A DNA stretch of 14,384 nucleotides from Sedimentisphaerales bacterium (lineage in GTDB: Bacteria; Planctomycetota; Phycisphaerae; Sedimentisphaerales; Anaerobacaceae): contig JAFGTU010000542.1 of NCBI GenBank assembly GCA_016933985.1, forward strand, positions 1 to 14,384, written 5' to 3'. The notes beneath the pieces were generated by a model, which was not told the DNA's origin, did no database searches, and saw nothing but the letters and a program-made list of their open reading frames with translations. Both the position numbers and the translations under genes were made by a program. Below are positions 1-6,367 of this stretch, in pieces (within the stretch, counting starts at the first letter, position 1; each line of letters starts with the position of its first letter).

Positions 1-367
1 CGATGATTTGCTGCGGCGAGTGATTCCTGGACACCACGTCGATCAGGACCACATAGCCCTTCTGGTTGAGCCTCTTGAGGCAGGCGGCATCGACCGAAAA
101 CGGCTGGCCCTCGCGACTGATACAGACCCCTCCGCTGGTCAAAGCCACCTTGGCGCCGGCCGCGTCCTCGAACTCCTTTACCCCGGGCTTGGTGCTATGC
201 TCCCTCCAGTCGTACGCGCCAAGATATATCCCGCTCAACGGTGCGACGATCTTCAGCCCCGTACTATCCCCGCTGCCCCCGGTGCCGTCGTTGGTATTCT
301 CGCCGGAGCAGCCGCAGGCAAGTAAAAGCAATAAAACCAACATGATTCTCATAGCATTCATTTTCAT
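1..367 (-). CDS. Lipoprotein, N-terminal part, possibly GH26-like glycoside hydrolase; runs off left edge
   Basis: Reading the minus strand from ATG at 367 gives an uninterrupted 122-codon frame that leaves the window at base 1, so only the N-terminus is seen. Residues 1-18 form a lipoprotein signal: Lys2, a Leu-rich core and a lipobox ending LLAC with Cys18, followed by GCSGENTNDGTGGSGDSTG, a flexible Gly/Ser/Asp tether. The mature part begins IVAPLSGIYLGAYDW and continues KEFEDAAGAKVAL, then a β-strand YVVLIDVV. The pattern of a secreted start, 'G-x-YLGAYDW' and a 'fe...G' helix recalls β-mannanase-like (GH26-type) barrels, but with no catalytic residues in view this is only a suggestion. 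In-frame ATGs at 361 and 352 are alternative starts; 367 has only a weak GTAAGAG ribosome site. The promoter at 465-493 faces it. Gene presence is confident; the function is weak. Confidence 0.75.
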   Translation of the reverse strand, partial: MKMNAMRIMLVLLLLLACGCSGENTNDGTGGSGDSTGLKIVAPLSGIYLGAYDWREHSTKPGVKEFEDAAGAKVALTSGGVCISREGQPFSVDAACLKRLNQKGYVVLIDVVSRNHSPQQII

Positions 368-464
368 CTCTTACTTTGGGCGCGAGTAGCCGGGAGCTTC
401 CTAATCGGTGTTTCTGCACGCCTTCACAGTTTTCCTGATACACTCCAGTAAAATTCACGCCCTA

Positions 465-493
465 ATAATACCAAAACTACGCCGTAATTTCAA
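465..493 (-). promoter_or_regulatory. Sigma-70-type promoter for the left-edge lipoprotein gene
   Basis: On the minus strand, TTGAAA (488-493) is followed after 17 bp by TATTAT (465-470). Each hexamer matches consensus at 5 of 6 positions and the spacing is ideal. Transcription would start near 458 and give a leader of about 90 nt before the ATG at 367. No terminator or riboswitch-like structure was seen in that leader. Confidence 0.6.
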
Positions 494-733
494 CGAGTTT
501 CCTAAAAATTCGGCACGATAAGTCCGGTTGAACACAAGAAAAGCCGGGTATTTGCGTCGAAAGCTCACCCCTCCACGCCGTGTCCGCACACCAGCTACTT
601 TGACCTCCATCCCGGGCCCCGATTTTTTGAATAATTCGCCACATCACCCCGGCCTCGCAGGTATTGTCGAGAAACGCATTTGAGGTTGAGCCAGTATCTC
701 TGTTTCAAATCTGCTCATAACACTGGTGGAGGC

Positions 734-760
734 AGATTCTTCGCTGCGCTCAGAATGACA
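734..760. repeat. Dispersed imperfect-palindrome repeat motif
   Basis: The segment contains ATTCTTCGCTGCGCTCAGAA, bounded by ATTCT and AGAAT arms around a GC-rich centre, followed by TGACA. From memory, near-identical copies (minus-strand form GTCATTCTGAGCG.AGCGAA) are scattered in intergenic DNA of many unrelated bacterial and metagenomic genomes. Only one copy was noticed in this window. Its function is unknown; it may be the relic of a small palindromic mobile element. Confidence 0.5.
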
Positions 761-832
761 AAACGATACACTATTATACAGACCAAAGACTTATGAGTTT
801 CAATAGCATCGAGTCGGCCAGTTTGAGGTATT

Positions 833-1837
833 CTATTTTTTGCGGGCTGTATTTGGCTGCTTGGCCCGGTCTATCAGGTCTTTGATTGAGACCGGGGCGC
901 CGCCTTTGGCCTTGGATTCATCCGCTGCGGACATGAAGGCGAATATCTCGATTGTCTCATCGGCGGGGACGGCGGGCTTGCCGGTCTTGAAGAATTTGAT
1001 AATTTCATCGACCAGAGGTCCATAGCCGGCGTATTCGCCGGCGGGTGCGATTTTCTTTGCGCCGAAGATTGTCGCGCCGTATCCGCTCTTTCCCTTGCGT
1101 ATGCCACGGAAAGTGCCGATTCGTCCGTCGGACCAGCGTCCGACGGCCAGCTCGAAGTCTTTGGTCTGCGTGCGCGTGACCATTTCGCAGCCCGGGCCCA
1201 TAATCGCAAAGAGCATCTCGACCCCGTGTACGCCATACCAGTACAGATCGGGGTGGTGCTCTTCCAGAGAGCAGGGGCCGTAGGCGTCGCAGCCGAGAAC
1301 GCCGCCGATATTCGGGTCGCTGCGGGCATCGAAGACGCCCGGCGAGAAACGCAAGGACGAGCTCGACCAGCAAGGGACGTTCTTCTCTTTCGCCAGCCGG
1401 AATATCTCAATCACGTCGGCCAAATTTCCCGCCATAGGCTTATCGATGAACAAGGGTATCCGGGCTTCGATAACGGGGCGAGCCTGCTTCAAATGAGGGC
1501 GGCCATCGACGCTCTCTAGCAGGACGCCATCGACCTTTTGGCACAGTTGCTCGATGCTATCGACTATCTCCAGGCCGTATTTCTCACGCAGCTCGTTCGT
1601 GAATCCTTCTACGCGATTGCGCGAGGAATCGATGTCGGGCGAGCCGCCCGGATAGCCTGCGACGACCTTGCAGCCGTGTTCGGCGGTCTTCTTATTGATC
1701 GCGTTTGTAAAGGCAGTTACGTGCGAAGTATCAAGCCCAATCATCCCGAGCCGAAACACCTTCTGTTCACTGCGGGTCTGTTCAACCGAACCGGCAGCCG
1801 CAATCAGCGCTGCAACAACATAAACCATCCTTTTCAT
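833..1837 (-). CDS. Exported Gfo/Idh/MocA-type oxidoreductase with atypical nucleotide motif
   Basis: A 334-residue protein with a Sec-type signal (MKRMVYVVAALIAAAG). The start at 1837 is chosen over an in-frame ATG at 1843 because the GGAG site lies 8 nt upstream of 1837 but only 2 nt from 1843. Family features are the Rossmann-like first strand RLGMIGLDTSH (residues 29-39), IPLFIDKPMAGN (127-138), where IDKP stands for the usual E-K-P containing the catalytic Lys, and DLYWYGVHGVEMLFAIMG (197-214), whose His204 matches the conserved family histidine region. The usual GxGxxG is missing: the loop reads GMIGLDTSH, so cofactor binding may be altered. These proteins oxidise or reduce sugars with a nicotinamide cofactor. 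The gene follows a second oxidoreductase by 29 bp, so the two are likely cotranscribed. Family is confident, substrate unknown. Confidence 0.85.
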   Translation of the reverse strand: MKRMVYVVAALIAAAGSVEQTRSEQKVFRLGMIGLDTSHVTAFTNAINKKTAEHGCKVVAGYPGGSPDIDSSRNRVEGFTNELREKYGLEIVDSIEQLCQKVDGVLLESVDGRPHLKQARPVIEARIPLFIDKPMAGNLADVIEIFRLAKEKNVPCWSSSSLRFSPGVFDARSDPNIGGVLGCDAYGPCSLEEHHPDLYWYGVHGVEMLFAIMGPGCEMVTRTQTKDFELAVGRWSDGRIGTFRGIRKGKSGYGATIFGAKKIAPAGEYAGYGPLVDEIIKFFKTGKPAVPADETIEIFAFMSAADESKAKGGAPVSIKDLIDRAKQPNTARKK

Positions 1838-1866
1838 AGTCATATCTCCAAAACCGTAAGTGTCTT

Positions 1867-3114
1867 TCAGGCCTTTTTGGGCGGGTCATACTGCGGTATT
1901 TTGAGTAACTCGCCTTTTTTCAGGGCCGACTGATGTGCGACAATTCCCGGGGCCGTATATGCCAGGGCCTCGTAAACATCAATTGTGGGCCGGCGGTCGT
2001 GCACGATTGCATCGACGAATTCGTGCGTTAGAAACGTATGGGAGCCTTCGTGTCCGCTGTCGTGGCGCAGCGGCTCGGGCAGCATATCGCTCTGCCACCA
2101 GTGCGGCTGTTTGTACTGCTCGAAGAGCGGGGCCTTGCGCTCGAACCCGGCATCGTCCTTTTCCATTCGCTCGCTCGAGCGGATAATCACCGGGCCTACG
2201 CCGTTGGGATGTGGGCCGTAGAAGCTCATTTTGTCGCCGATCCACTGTGCCCTTTCGCAGCCTCGATGTGCCCCTTTCCACCAAATATTGACGCGAAAGG
2301 CATTTCCGCGGTCGGTCCGGAACATCGCCGATTCGTTCCAGAACGGGTTGCCCCAGGCGTTGTCTTTTAGGATCTGGTCGCCGTCTCCCCAGCCGTGACA
2401 TGCGACCTCGGTTAGCCGCTCGCCGGTGACTGAGATAAGCTGGCTGGTGCAGTGGGTCGGGTAGTGCATCGGGGCCAAGCCGTGGCGCCAGGTGCGTTTG
2501 TCGTCCCAGAAATAGAGCGATTCGAGGCCCGGATGCTGATACTCGGCCTCGCAGTAATAGAGCGATCCGAACTTGCCCTGCTCGTAGAATTTTCTCGCTG
2601 AGATAGTAGTCTGCTGGAAGTGGCCCGTCTCAGCCATCATATACTTGAGTCCGTATTTCTTGACGGTCTCGGCCAGCAGGTCGGCCTGCTCGATTGTCGC
2701 CCACGCAGCCGGGACAGCGGAGATCGCGTGCTTGCCGTTCTTCATCGCCTCGACCACATGCTGAACGTGCAGCGGCCCGTCGGTGAAAATCGCAACCGCA
2801 TCGATATCCTTGGCGAGCACCAGCTCCTCAAGAGAATTGTAAGCCCTGTCGCACCCATAGACCTGCATCAGCCCCTTTCGCCGATCCTCACGTAAATCGC
2901 TCACCGCCGCGACAACGCAATCGGGATGCTCGCGCCATTGAAATGAACATCCGAACCCGCCGCCCACAACACCGATGCGCACCTTTTTCGGCGCGGTATT
3001 GACGGCAATGGCGGCCTGCGGCACAACCATTACGGCGGCGATCGCTCGGCCGGTTTGCTTTAGGAAATCACGTCGTGAATGGTCCTCCGCGGGCAGTACT
3101 TTTTTCGGCGCCAT
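1867..3114 (-). CDS. Tat-exported Gfo/Idh/MocA-type oxidoreductase, catalytic Lys motif absent
   Basis: A 415-residue protein. The frame is open to 3249, but the ATG at 3114 has AAGGAG 9 nt upstream and is directly followed by a twin-arginine signal (SRRDFLKQTGRAIAAVMVV, residues 13-31), so 3114 is the start. The Rossmann motif GVVGGGFG (48-55) is intact and VSDL (71-74) follows the second strand, as expected for NAD(P) binding. Where family members carry E-K-P, this protein reads KHAISAVPAAW (128-138), so the catalytic Lys is replaced. Such variants exist in planctomycete paralogues and may have a changed chemistry or a binding role. The Tat signal suggests export with cofactor already bound, as in glucose-fructose oxidoreductase. 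It is the first gene of a minus-strand pair driven by the promoter at 3169-3197. Confidence 0.88.
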   Translation of the reverse strand: MAPKKVLPAEDHSRRDFLKQTGRAIAAVMVVPQAAIAVNTAPKKVRIGVVGGGFGCSFQWREHPDCVVAAVSDLREDRRKGLMQVYGCDRAYNSLEELVLAKDIDAVAIFTDGPLHVQHVVEAMKNGKHAISAVPAAWATIEQADLLAETVKKYGLKYMMAETGHFQQTTISARKFYEQGKFGSLYYCEAEYQHPGLESLYFWDDKRTWRHGLAPMHYPTHCTSQLISVTGERLTEVACHGWGDGDQILKDNAWGNPFWNESAMFRTDRGNAFRVNIWWKGAHRGCERAQWIGDKMSFYGPHPNGVGPVIIRSSERMEKDDAGFERKAPLFEQYKQPHWWQSDMLPEPLRHDSGHEGSHTFLTHEFVDAIVHDRRPTIDVYEALAYTAPGIVAHQSALKKGELLKIPQYDPPKKA

Positions 3115-3168
3115 AAGCTCAAACTCCTTCGATTGTCCGGTTCTTGAGTTTCTGTAAGGGCGGCAGCA

Positions 3169-3197
3169 ATTGTAATGCAGGCAATGTTCTGCGACAA
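3169..3197 (-). promoter_or_regulatory. Promoter for the two-oxidoreductase operon
   Basis: On the minus strand, TTGTCG (3192-3197) and TACAAT (3169-3174) are separated by 17 bp. The -10 matches consensus at 5 of 6 positions and the -35 at 4 of 6. Transcription would begin near 3162, about 48 nt before the ATG at 3114. It lies back to back with the plus-strand promoter at 3218-3246. Confidence 0.5.
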
Positions 3198-3217
3198 GCC
3201 CTTTTACCTCATCCGCA

Positions 3218-3246
3218 TTGACCAAGACGCCCTGCCTCCATATAAT
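3218..3246 (+). promoter_or_regulatory. Promoter for the deacetylase-ceramidase operon
   Basis: TTGACC (3218-3223, 5 of 6) and a perfect TATAAT (3241-3246) are 17 bp apart. This is the best sigma-70-type promoter in the window. The start site would be near 3253, giving a leader of about 52 nt to the ATG at 3305. Its -35 lies only 20 bp from the -35 of the divergent minus-strand promoter, so a regulator bound between them could affect both operons. Confidence 0.7.
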
Positions 3247-3304
3247 CATCCACAGTTAACGAAGCCGCTGACATGTAAATCCCAAGAGCCGAAGGAGTCT
3301 GAAA

Positions 3305-4165
3305 ATGAAGGTTTCGTCTATGTCTTTTGCTGTTTTTTCCTGTTGCATTATTGCCTGCCTGGCCGGTTGCGGCCCGTCTCGGTCGCGGACTGAGCAGCCC
3401 GGGCAGCCGGTCTTTGAGAGGCAGGAGGATTTTCACTGGCCGCAGGGCAAACGGGCGGCGATCAGTCTGACGTTCGACGACGCCAGATTAAGCCAGATCG
3501 ACCGCGGCGTTCCAATGCTCGACGAATACGGCCTCAAGGGCACTTTCTATGTCTCGATTGAGAGTCTGAAGGAGCGGGTCGAAGGCTGGAAGAAGGCCGT
3601 CGCCGCCGGGCACGAGATCGCAAATCACTCAGTCAAACATCCGTGTTCGGGCAATTTCCCATTCTCGCGCGACAAGGCCCTGGAGGACTACACGCTCGAT
3701 ATGATGCGAAATGAGCTGGATGAGGCAAGCGGTATTATCGAGCAGCTTCTGGGCGTGAGGCCCGTTTCATACGCCTATCCCTGCGGGCAGAAATACGTAG
3801 GACGCGGAATGAATCTAAAAAGTTATGTCCCGCTTGTGGCCGAGAAATTCCTGACCGGCCGAGGCTGGCTGGACGAATGGGCCAACGACCCGGCCTACTG
3901 CGATATGGCGCAGCTTATGGGCGTTAAGCTCGATGAAAAGGATTTCGACGAGGTCAAGACGGTGATGGACCGGACATTGGCAAACGGCGGCTGGCTCGTT
4001 TTTTGCAGCCACGAGGTCGCCGAAGACGGGCGCCTTGTCACAAGCTCGCAGACCCTAAGGGCGCTCTGCGAATATGCCAGAGACCCGGGAAATGGAATAT
4101 GGCTTGACACAGTCCAGAATATAGCCACGTACATCCTCAAACAGCGCACCGAAAAGGCAGGGTAA
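3305..4165 (+). CDS. Lipoprotein polysaccharide deacetylase (NodB/CE4 family)
   Basis: A 286-residue protein that begins with a lipoprotein signal ending LAGC (Cys22), so it is probably anchored to a membrane facing the periplasm. The NodB fold is shown by SLTFDDA (54-60), carrying the Asp pair of motif 1, and by NHSVKHP (107-113), whose His108 and His112 complete the metal site. YAYPCG (156-161) occupies the place of motif 3. Family members remove N- or O-acetyl groups from glycans such as chitin oligomers, peptidoglycan or xylan; the substrate is not evident here. The ATG at 3305 has AAGGAG 7 nt upstream. The next gene begins 5 bp after the stop and its ribosome site overlaps this gene's end, so the two are cotranscribed and probably translationally coupled. 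Confidence 0.9.
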   Translation: MKVSSMSFAVFSCCIIACLAGCGPSRSRTEQPGQPVFERQEDFHWPQGKRAAISLTFDDARLSQIDRGVPMLDEYGLKGTFYVSIESLKERVEGWKKAVAAGHEIANHSVKHPCSGNFPFSRDKALEDYTLDMMRNELDEASGIIEQLLGVRPVSYAYPCGQKYVGRGMNLKSYVPLVAEKFLTGRGWLDEWANDPAYCDMAQLMGVKLDEKDFDEVKTVMDRTLANGGWLVFCSHEVAEDGRLVTSSQTLRALCEYARDPGNGIWLDTVQNIATYILKQRTEKAG

Positions 4166-4170
4166 TTATT

Positions 4171-5478
4171 ATGGAAAGAATTTCAGTTGTCACTTGCAGG
4201 GGGATTCTTGTTGCTGTCACGTTTCTCCTTTTTGCGTCGTCCAACGTTCATGGGCAGGAATCCGCTGAGGTCCTGCGTGCCGGTGTGGCGCGGATCGACA
4301 TCACACCGAAAGAGCCTGTCACGCTGTCCGGCTATGCGAGTCGCAAGGACCTATCCAAGGGCGTGCACGACCCGTTATCGGCGAGAGCTGTAGCATTCGT
4401 GGGTAACGGCAAACGCCTGGTGCTTGTTTCGACGGATGTGATCGGATTTTACGACGGCACAGCCGAATACCTTCGCAAGGTGATTCTTGCCAAGTTCAAT
4501 CTCCGGCCGGGCGAGCTTTTCCTGGCGGGTATTCATACCCACGCTGCGCCGACCCTGACTTTGGACAAGGACAAAGGCCACGAAAACAATCTCAAATACA
4601 CTGAGACGCTGGAGGGCAAAATACTAAAAGTAATCGAAGAAGCGCTCGATTCGCCGGCTCCTGTTGGCATCGGGTGCGGCATCGGCTATTCACCTGTCGG
4701 GTCCAACCGCCGGGAGGTGCGGTTGGACGGTGCCGGCTGGCCTAAAGAGGCCATCAAATTAGGGCGCAATCCATACGGCCCGACCGATAAGCAGGTCCTC
4801 GTCGCCAAAGTCGCCGGATCCGACGGCGCGCCTGTCGCCGTCCTGTTTGACTACGCAACTCACGGCACGTCGCTCGGACCCCAAAACTATATCATAAGCG
4901 GCGATGTACTTGGGCTGGCTGAGCAGTTCGTCGAGAAGGTCCTCGCGCCTGGGGTCATTGCCCCGGCCTTCGCCGGCGCTTCAGGCGACATCGACCCCTG
5001 GTACAGGATACTTCCGGAGTTCAATACCGAAGCCGGGTGGATACCCGAACCCGTATTGCTGGGGACGCTGCTCGGCGAAGAGGTCGTTCACGTCTATCGC
5101 GATATAAAAGAGACCAATGTCGGCGCCAAGATCGAATCCGCCTTCATCACAATGGCGCTGCCGAGAAAACCAGGCGAAAATCCTGACGACAAAACAAAAG
5201 ATCCAACCGCTTCCCTGAACATAACCGCGGGGCGGGTGGGCGACATTGGCTTCATCGGCTTCGGCTGCGAGATGTGCACAGAGATCGGAATGGCGATAAA
5301 GGCGGCCTCGCCATTCAAACACACCTTTGTAATCACCCACTGCAACGGCGCCGCCGGCTACCTGCCCACTAAAGACATGTACAAAGAAGGCGGCTACGAA
5401 GTCCGAAGCTCTTCCTTCGCACCCCAGGCGGCCGAGATAGTGATAAAGCAATCCCTAAAAATGCTCTACCAGCTATGA
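4171..5478 (+). CDS. Exported neutral/alkaline ceramidase-family hydrolase
   Basis: A 435-residue protein with a Sec signal (residues 1-29, cleavage near VHGQE). Matches to the neutral/alkaline ceramidase N-terminal domain are the opening AGVARIDITPKEPVTLSGYA (37-56), the metal-site motif GIHTHAAP (120-127), DYATHGTSLGP (227-237), SGDVLG (243-248), GASGDIDP (269-276) and, near the C-terminus, THCNGAAGYLP. It is far shorter than full ceramidases of 650-750 residues and lacks their C-terminal domain, as is usual for planctomycete members; true ceramidase activity is therefore not assured, and sugar-ester or amide substrates are possible. AGGG at the end of the deacetylase gene serves as ribosome site 8 nt before the ATG. 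The last 71 bp recur at 10683-10753. Confidence 0.88.
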   Translation: MERISVVTCRGILVAVTFLLFASSNVHGQESAEVLRAGVARIDITPKEPVTLSGYASRKDLSKGVHDPLSARAVAFVGNGKRLVLVSTDVIGFYDGTAEYLRKVILAKFNLRPGELFLAGIHTHAAPTLTLDKDKGHENNLKYTETLEGKILKVIEEALDSPAPVGIGCGIGYSPVGSNRREVRLDGAGWPKEAIKLGRNPYGPTDKQVLVAKVAGSDGAPVAVLFDYATHGTSLGPQNYIISGDVLGLAEQFVEKVLAPGVIAPAFAGASGDIDPWYRILPEFNTEAGWIPEPVLLGTLLGEEVVHVYRDIKETNVGAKIESAFITMALPRKPGENPDDKTKDPTASLNITAGRVGDIGFIGFGCEMCTEIGMAIKAASPFKHTFVITHCNGAAGYLPTKDMYKEGGYEVRSSSFAPQAAEIVIKQSLKMLYQL

Positions 5479-5479
5479 C
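5409..5479 (+). repeat. Direct repeat, left copy (3' end of ceramidase-family gene)
   Basis: This 71-bp stretch, the last codons of the ceramidase-family gene plus one base, aligns with 10683-10753 without gaps at 64 of 71 positions. Six of the seven differences are synonymous in the ceramidase reading frame and the seventh is Ile to Met. The two copies bracket the entire 5482-10663 region. Confidence 0.9.
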
Positions 5480-5519
5480 CGACACATCGTCAAGCAGCGC
5501 ACCGCAAGGGAAGCGAATC

Positions 5520-5831
5520 ATGCAAGGCATAAATAGGACAGTCGTAGTCGTTGGATCCAAACAGCCTTTTATTGATTGGCTAAGATCAATAGCGGATGAT
5601 GATTTCGACTACACTCTTGAACAAATATCCGCAGACAATCTTACTTTTCTCATTCCGCAATCCGACAACTCCGATGAAGCTATGGAATATATCCGTAAAA
5701 GATATGACTTGATATTTGAGTGGGCATTCGGGGGTTGCGCTGCAACAGAAGAATTGTGGTCGGCAAAACGAAATTGGAAAATGCTCGATGATTTGTTTGA
5801 CATCGAGATATACTCTGAGGTCTTTGATTGA
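5520..5831 (+). CDS. Conserved hypothetical small protein
   Basis: The start at ATG 5520 has AAGGGA 8 nt upstream and gives 103 residues. An in-frame ATG at 5475 overlaps the ceramidase stop as ATGA and would give 118 residues, but has no ribosome site of its own. Numbered from 5520, the protein opens MQGINRTVVVVGSKQPFIDW, then has an acidic stretch, the strand NLTFLIPQ, a helix EAMEYIRKRYDLIFEWAF and the C-terminal pattern ELWSAKRNWKMLDDLFDIEI. From memory, this 'PFxDWL ... FE ... LW...R ... F...FD(I/V)E' layout is shared by widespread small cytosolic proteins of unknown function. No signal peptide, membrane segment or metal motif is visible. It might be the first gene acquired with the following module or the last of the ceramidase operon. 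Confidence 0.7.
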   Translation: MQGINRTVVVVGSKQPFIDWLRSIADDDFDYTLEQISADNLTFLIPQSDNSDEAMEYIRKRYDLIFEWAFGGCAATEELWSAKRNWKMLDDLFDIEIYSEVFD

Positions 5832-5864
5832 CTGGATGGAAGGCTTGAGAAAGAGGATGTGTAG

Positions 5865-5915
5865 GAATGCATAAATCAGTTGTAAAATGGAAAGTAAGAA
5901 TCAAAATATGCATTC
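5865..5915. repeat. 9-bp perfect inverted repeat around a 33-nt spacer
   Basis: GAATGCATA (5865-5873) and TATGCATTC (5907-5915) are exact reverse complements, each containing the self-complementary ATGCAT. The pair lies 34 bp after the stop of the small hypothetical gene. It could be a weak terminator stem or a pair of operator half-sites; no T-tract follows. Confidence 0.4.
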
Positions 5916-6132
5916 TGTGAGAATAGGGATAGATGGTGGTGGGTTAGCCGGAGTGGTTGCGTTGAGGGGATAAGCCAATACAATTCCCGTTTTATCGCCG
6001 GTCTGAGCTGCCTGCGATGGTTAATGAAAACCGCGGGCGAGACGCATAAACCTTTGTCGGGTATTGAGTTATGAGGGCGAGGGTAGTTGTTTTGTGTAAA
6101 CCGGGGGGGGATTTCTGCTTTCTTGCTAAATG

Positions 6133-6151
6133 TCGGCTGATTTCAAGCCGA
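6133..6151 (+). other. Short hairpin in the mreB upstream gap
   Basis: TCGGCT (6133-6138) pairs exactly with AGCCGA (6146-6151) across a 7-nt loop, and one G-T plus one A-T pair can extend the stem. It is followed by TAATAAAATT, which is A-rich rather than T-rich, so it is a poor Rho-independent terminator on the plus strand. Confidence 0.35.
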
Positions 6152-6221
6152 TAATAAAATTGAAACTGTGGCTGGTTTCGCAGCGGATAAACGAGGTTTA
6201 AAGAACAGAACCCAAGAGAAA

Positions 6222-6301
6222 TCGAAGGTGGCGGTGTCTGCGGGATCGCAGATTACATCGCAAAGCCATTCGGCTTCATCGAATTAGGCGAGAAAGTCTG
6301 A
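6222..6301 (+). pseudogene. Decayed C-terminal fragment of a response-regulator receiver domain
   Basis: From 6222 one frame reads SKVAVSAG. A shift of two bases at 6246-6247 then moves to the frame ADYIAKPFGFIELGEKV, which stops at 6299-6301. This matches the end of a CheY-like receiver: the β4 strand with its SA, then the acidic Tyr turn, the conserved Lys-Pro of β5 (AKPF) and the α5 helix starting EL. No start codon, phosphorylatable Asp or upstream domain is recognisable, so it is a remnant. A whole receiver has about 120 residues; about 25 remain. Identification rests on pattern recognition of a short stretch. Confidence 0.5.
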
Positions 6302-6315
6302 GGCGGTGCTTAGCT

Positions 6316-6338
6316 CGCGAGAAAAAGTTCTCCTCGCG
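6316..6338 (+). other. GC-rich hairpin immediately upstream of mreB
   Basis: CGCGAG (6316-6321) and CTCGCG (6333-6338) are perfect reverse complements around an 11-nt A-rich loop. The stem ends 29 bp before the mreB ATG, leaving the AGGGA ribosome site at 6356-6360 free. No T-run follows, so attenuation by a classical terminator is unlikely. It could stabilise or mark a processed 5' end. Confidence 0.35.
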
Positions 6339-6367
6339 CCGTTCTAAGATATGGAAGGGAACGAAGA

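Larger units (their letters stand above)
368..832. other. Gene-free interval between two minus-strand genes
   Basis: No convincing coding frame is present on either strand. The left third is the promoter and leader of the lipoprotein gene. The middle (about 500-700) shows stop codons in all frames and no recognised structure. The right third carries the dispersed-repeat motif at 734-760. No Rho-independent terminator with a clear stem and T-tract follows the oxidoreductase gene that ends at 833. Confidence 0.6.
5832..6367. other. Gene-free interval with decayed sequence upstream of mreB
   Basis: No intact gene is visible. In order it contains a 9-bp inverted repeat (5865-5873 with 5907-5915), a run of eight Gs at 6103-6110, a small hairpin (6133-6151), a decayed receiver-domain fragment (6222-6301) and a hairpin just before mreB (6316-6338). 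No convincing promoter for mreB was found; GATAAT at 6150-6155 is a possible -10 but lacks a well-placed -35. Confidence 0.6.

Noticed and set aside
264..458. Minus-strand 64-codon frame starting with GTG upstream of the lipoprotein
   Set aside because: It overlaps the lipoprotein gene in another frame, is rich in Arg and Cys at its end, and the lipoprotein frame has a clear signal peptide and lipobox.
6103..6110. Run of eight Gs considered as a phase-variable tract
   Set aside because: It lies in a gene-free region, not in a promoter or reading frame whose expression it could switch.
6133..6151. Hairpin considered as a terminator of the upstream operon
   Set aside because: The following bases are A-rich rather than T-rich on the plus strand and it lies 300 bp beyond the last gene.
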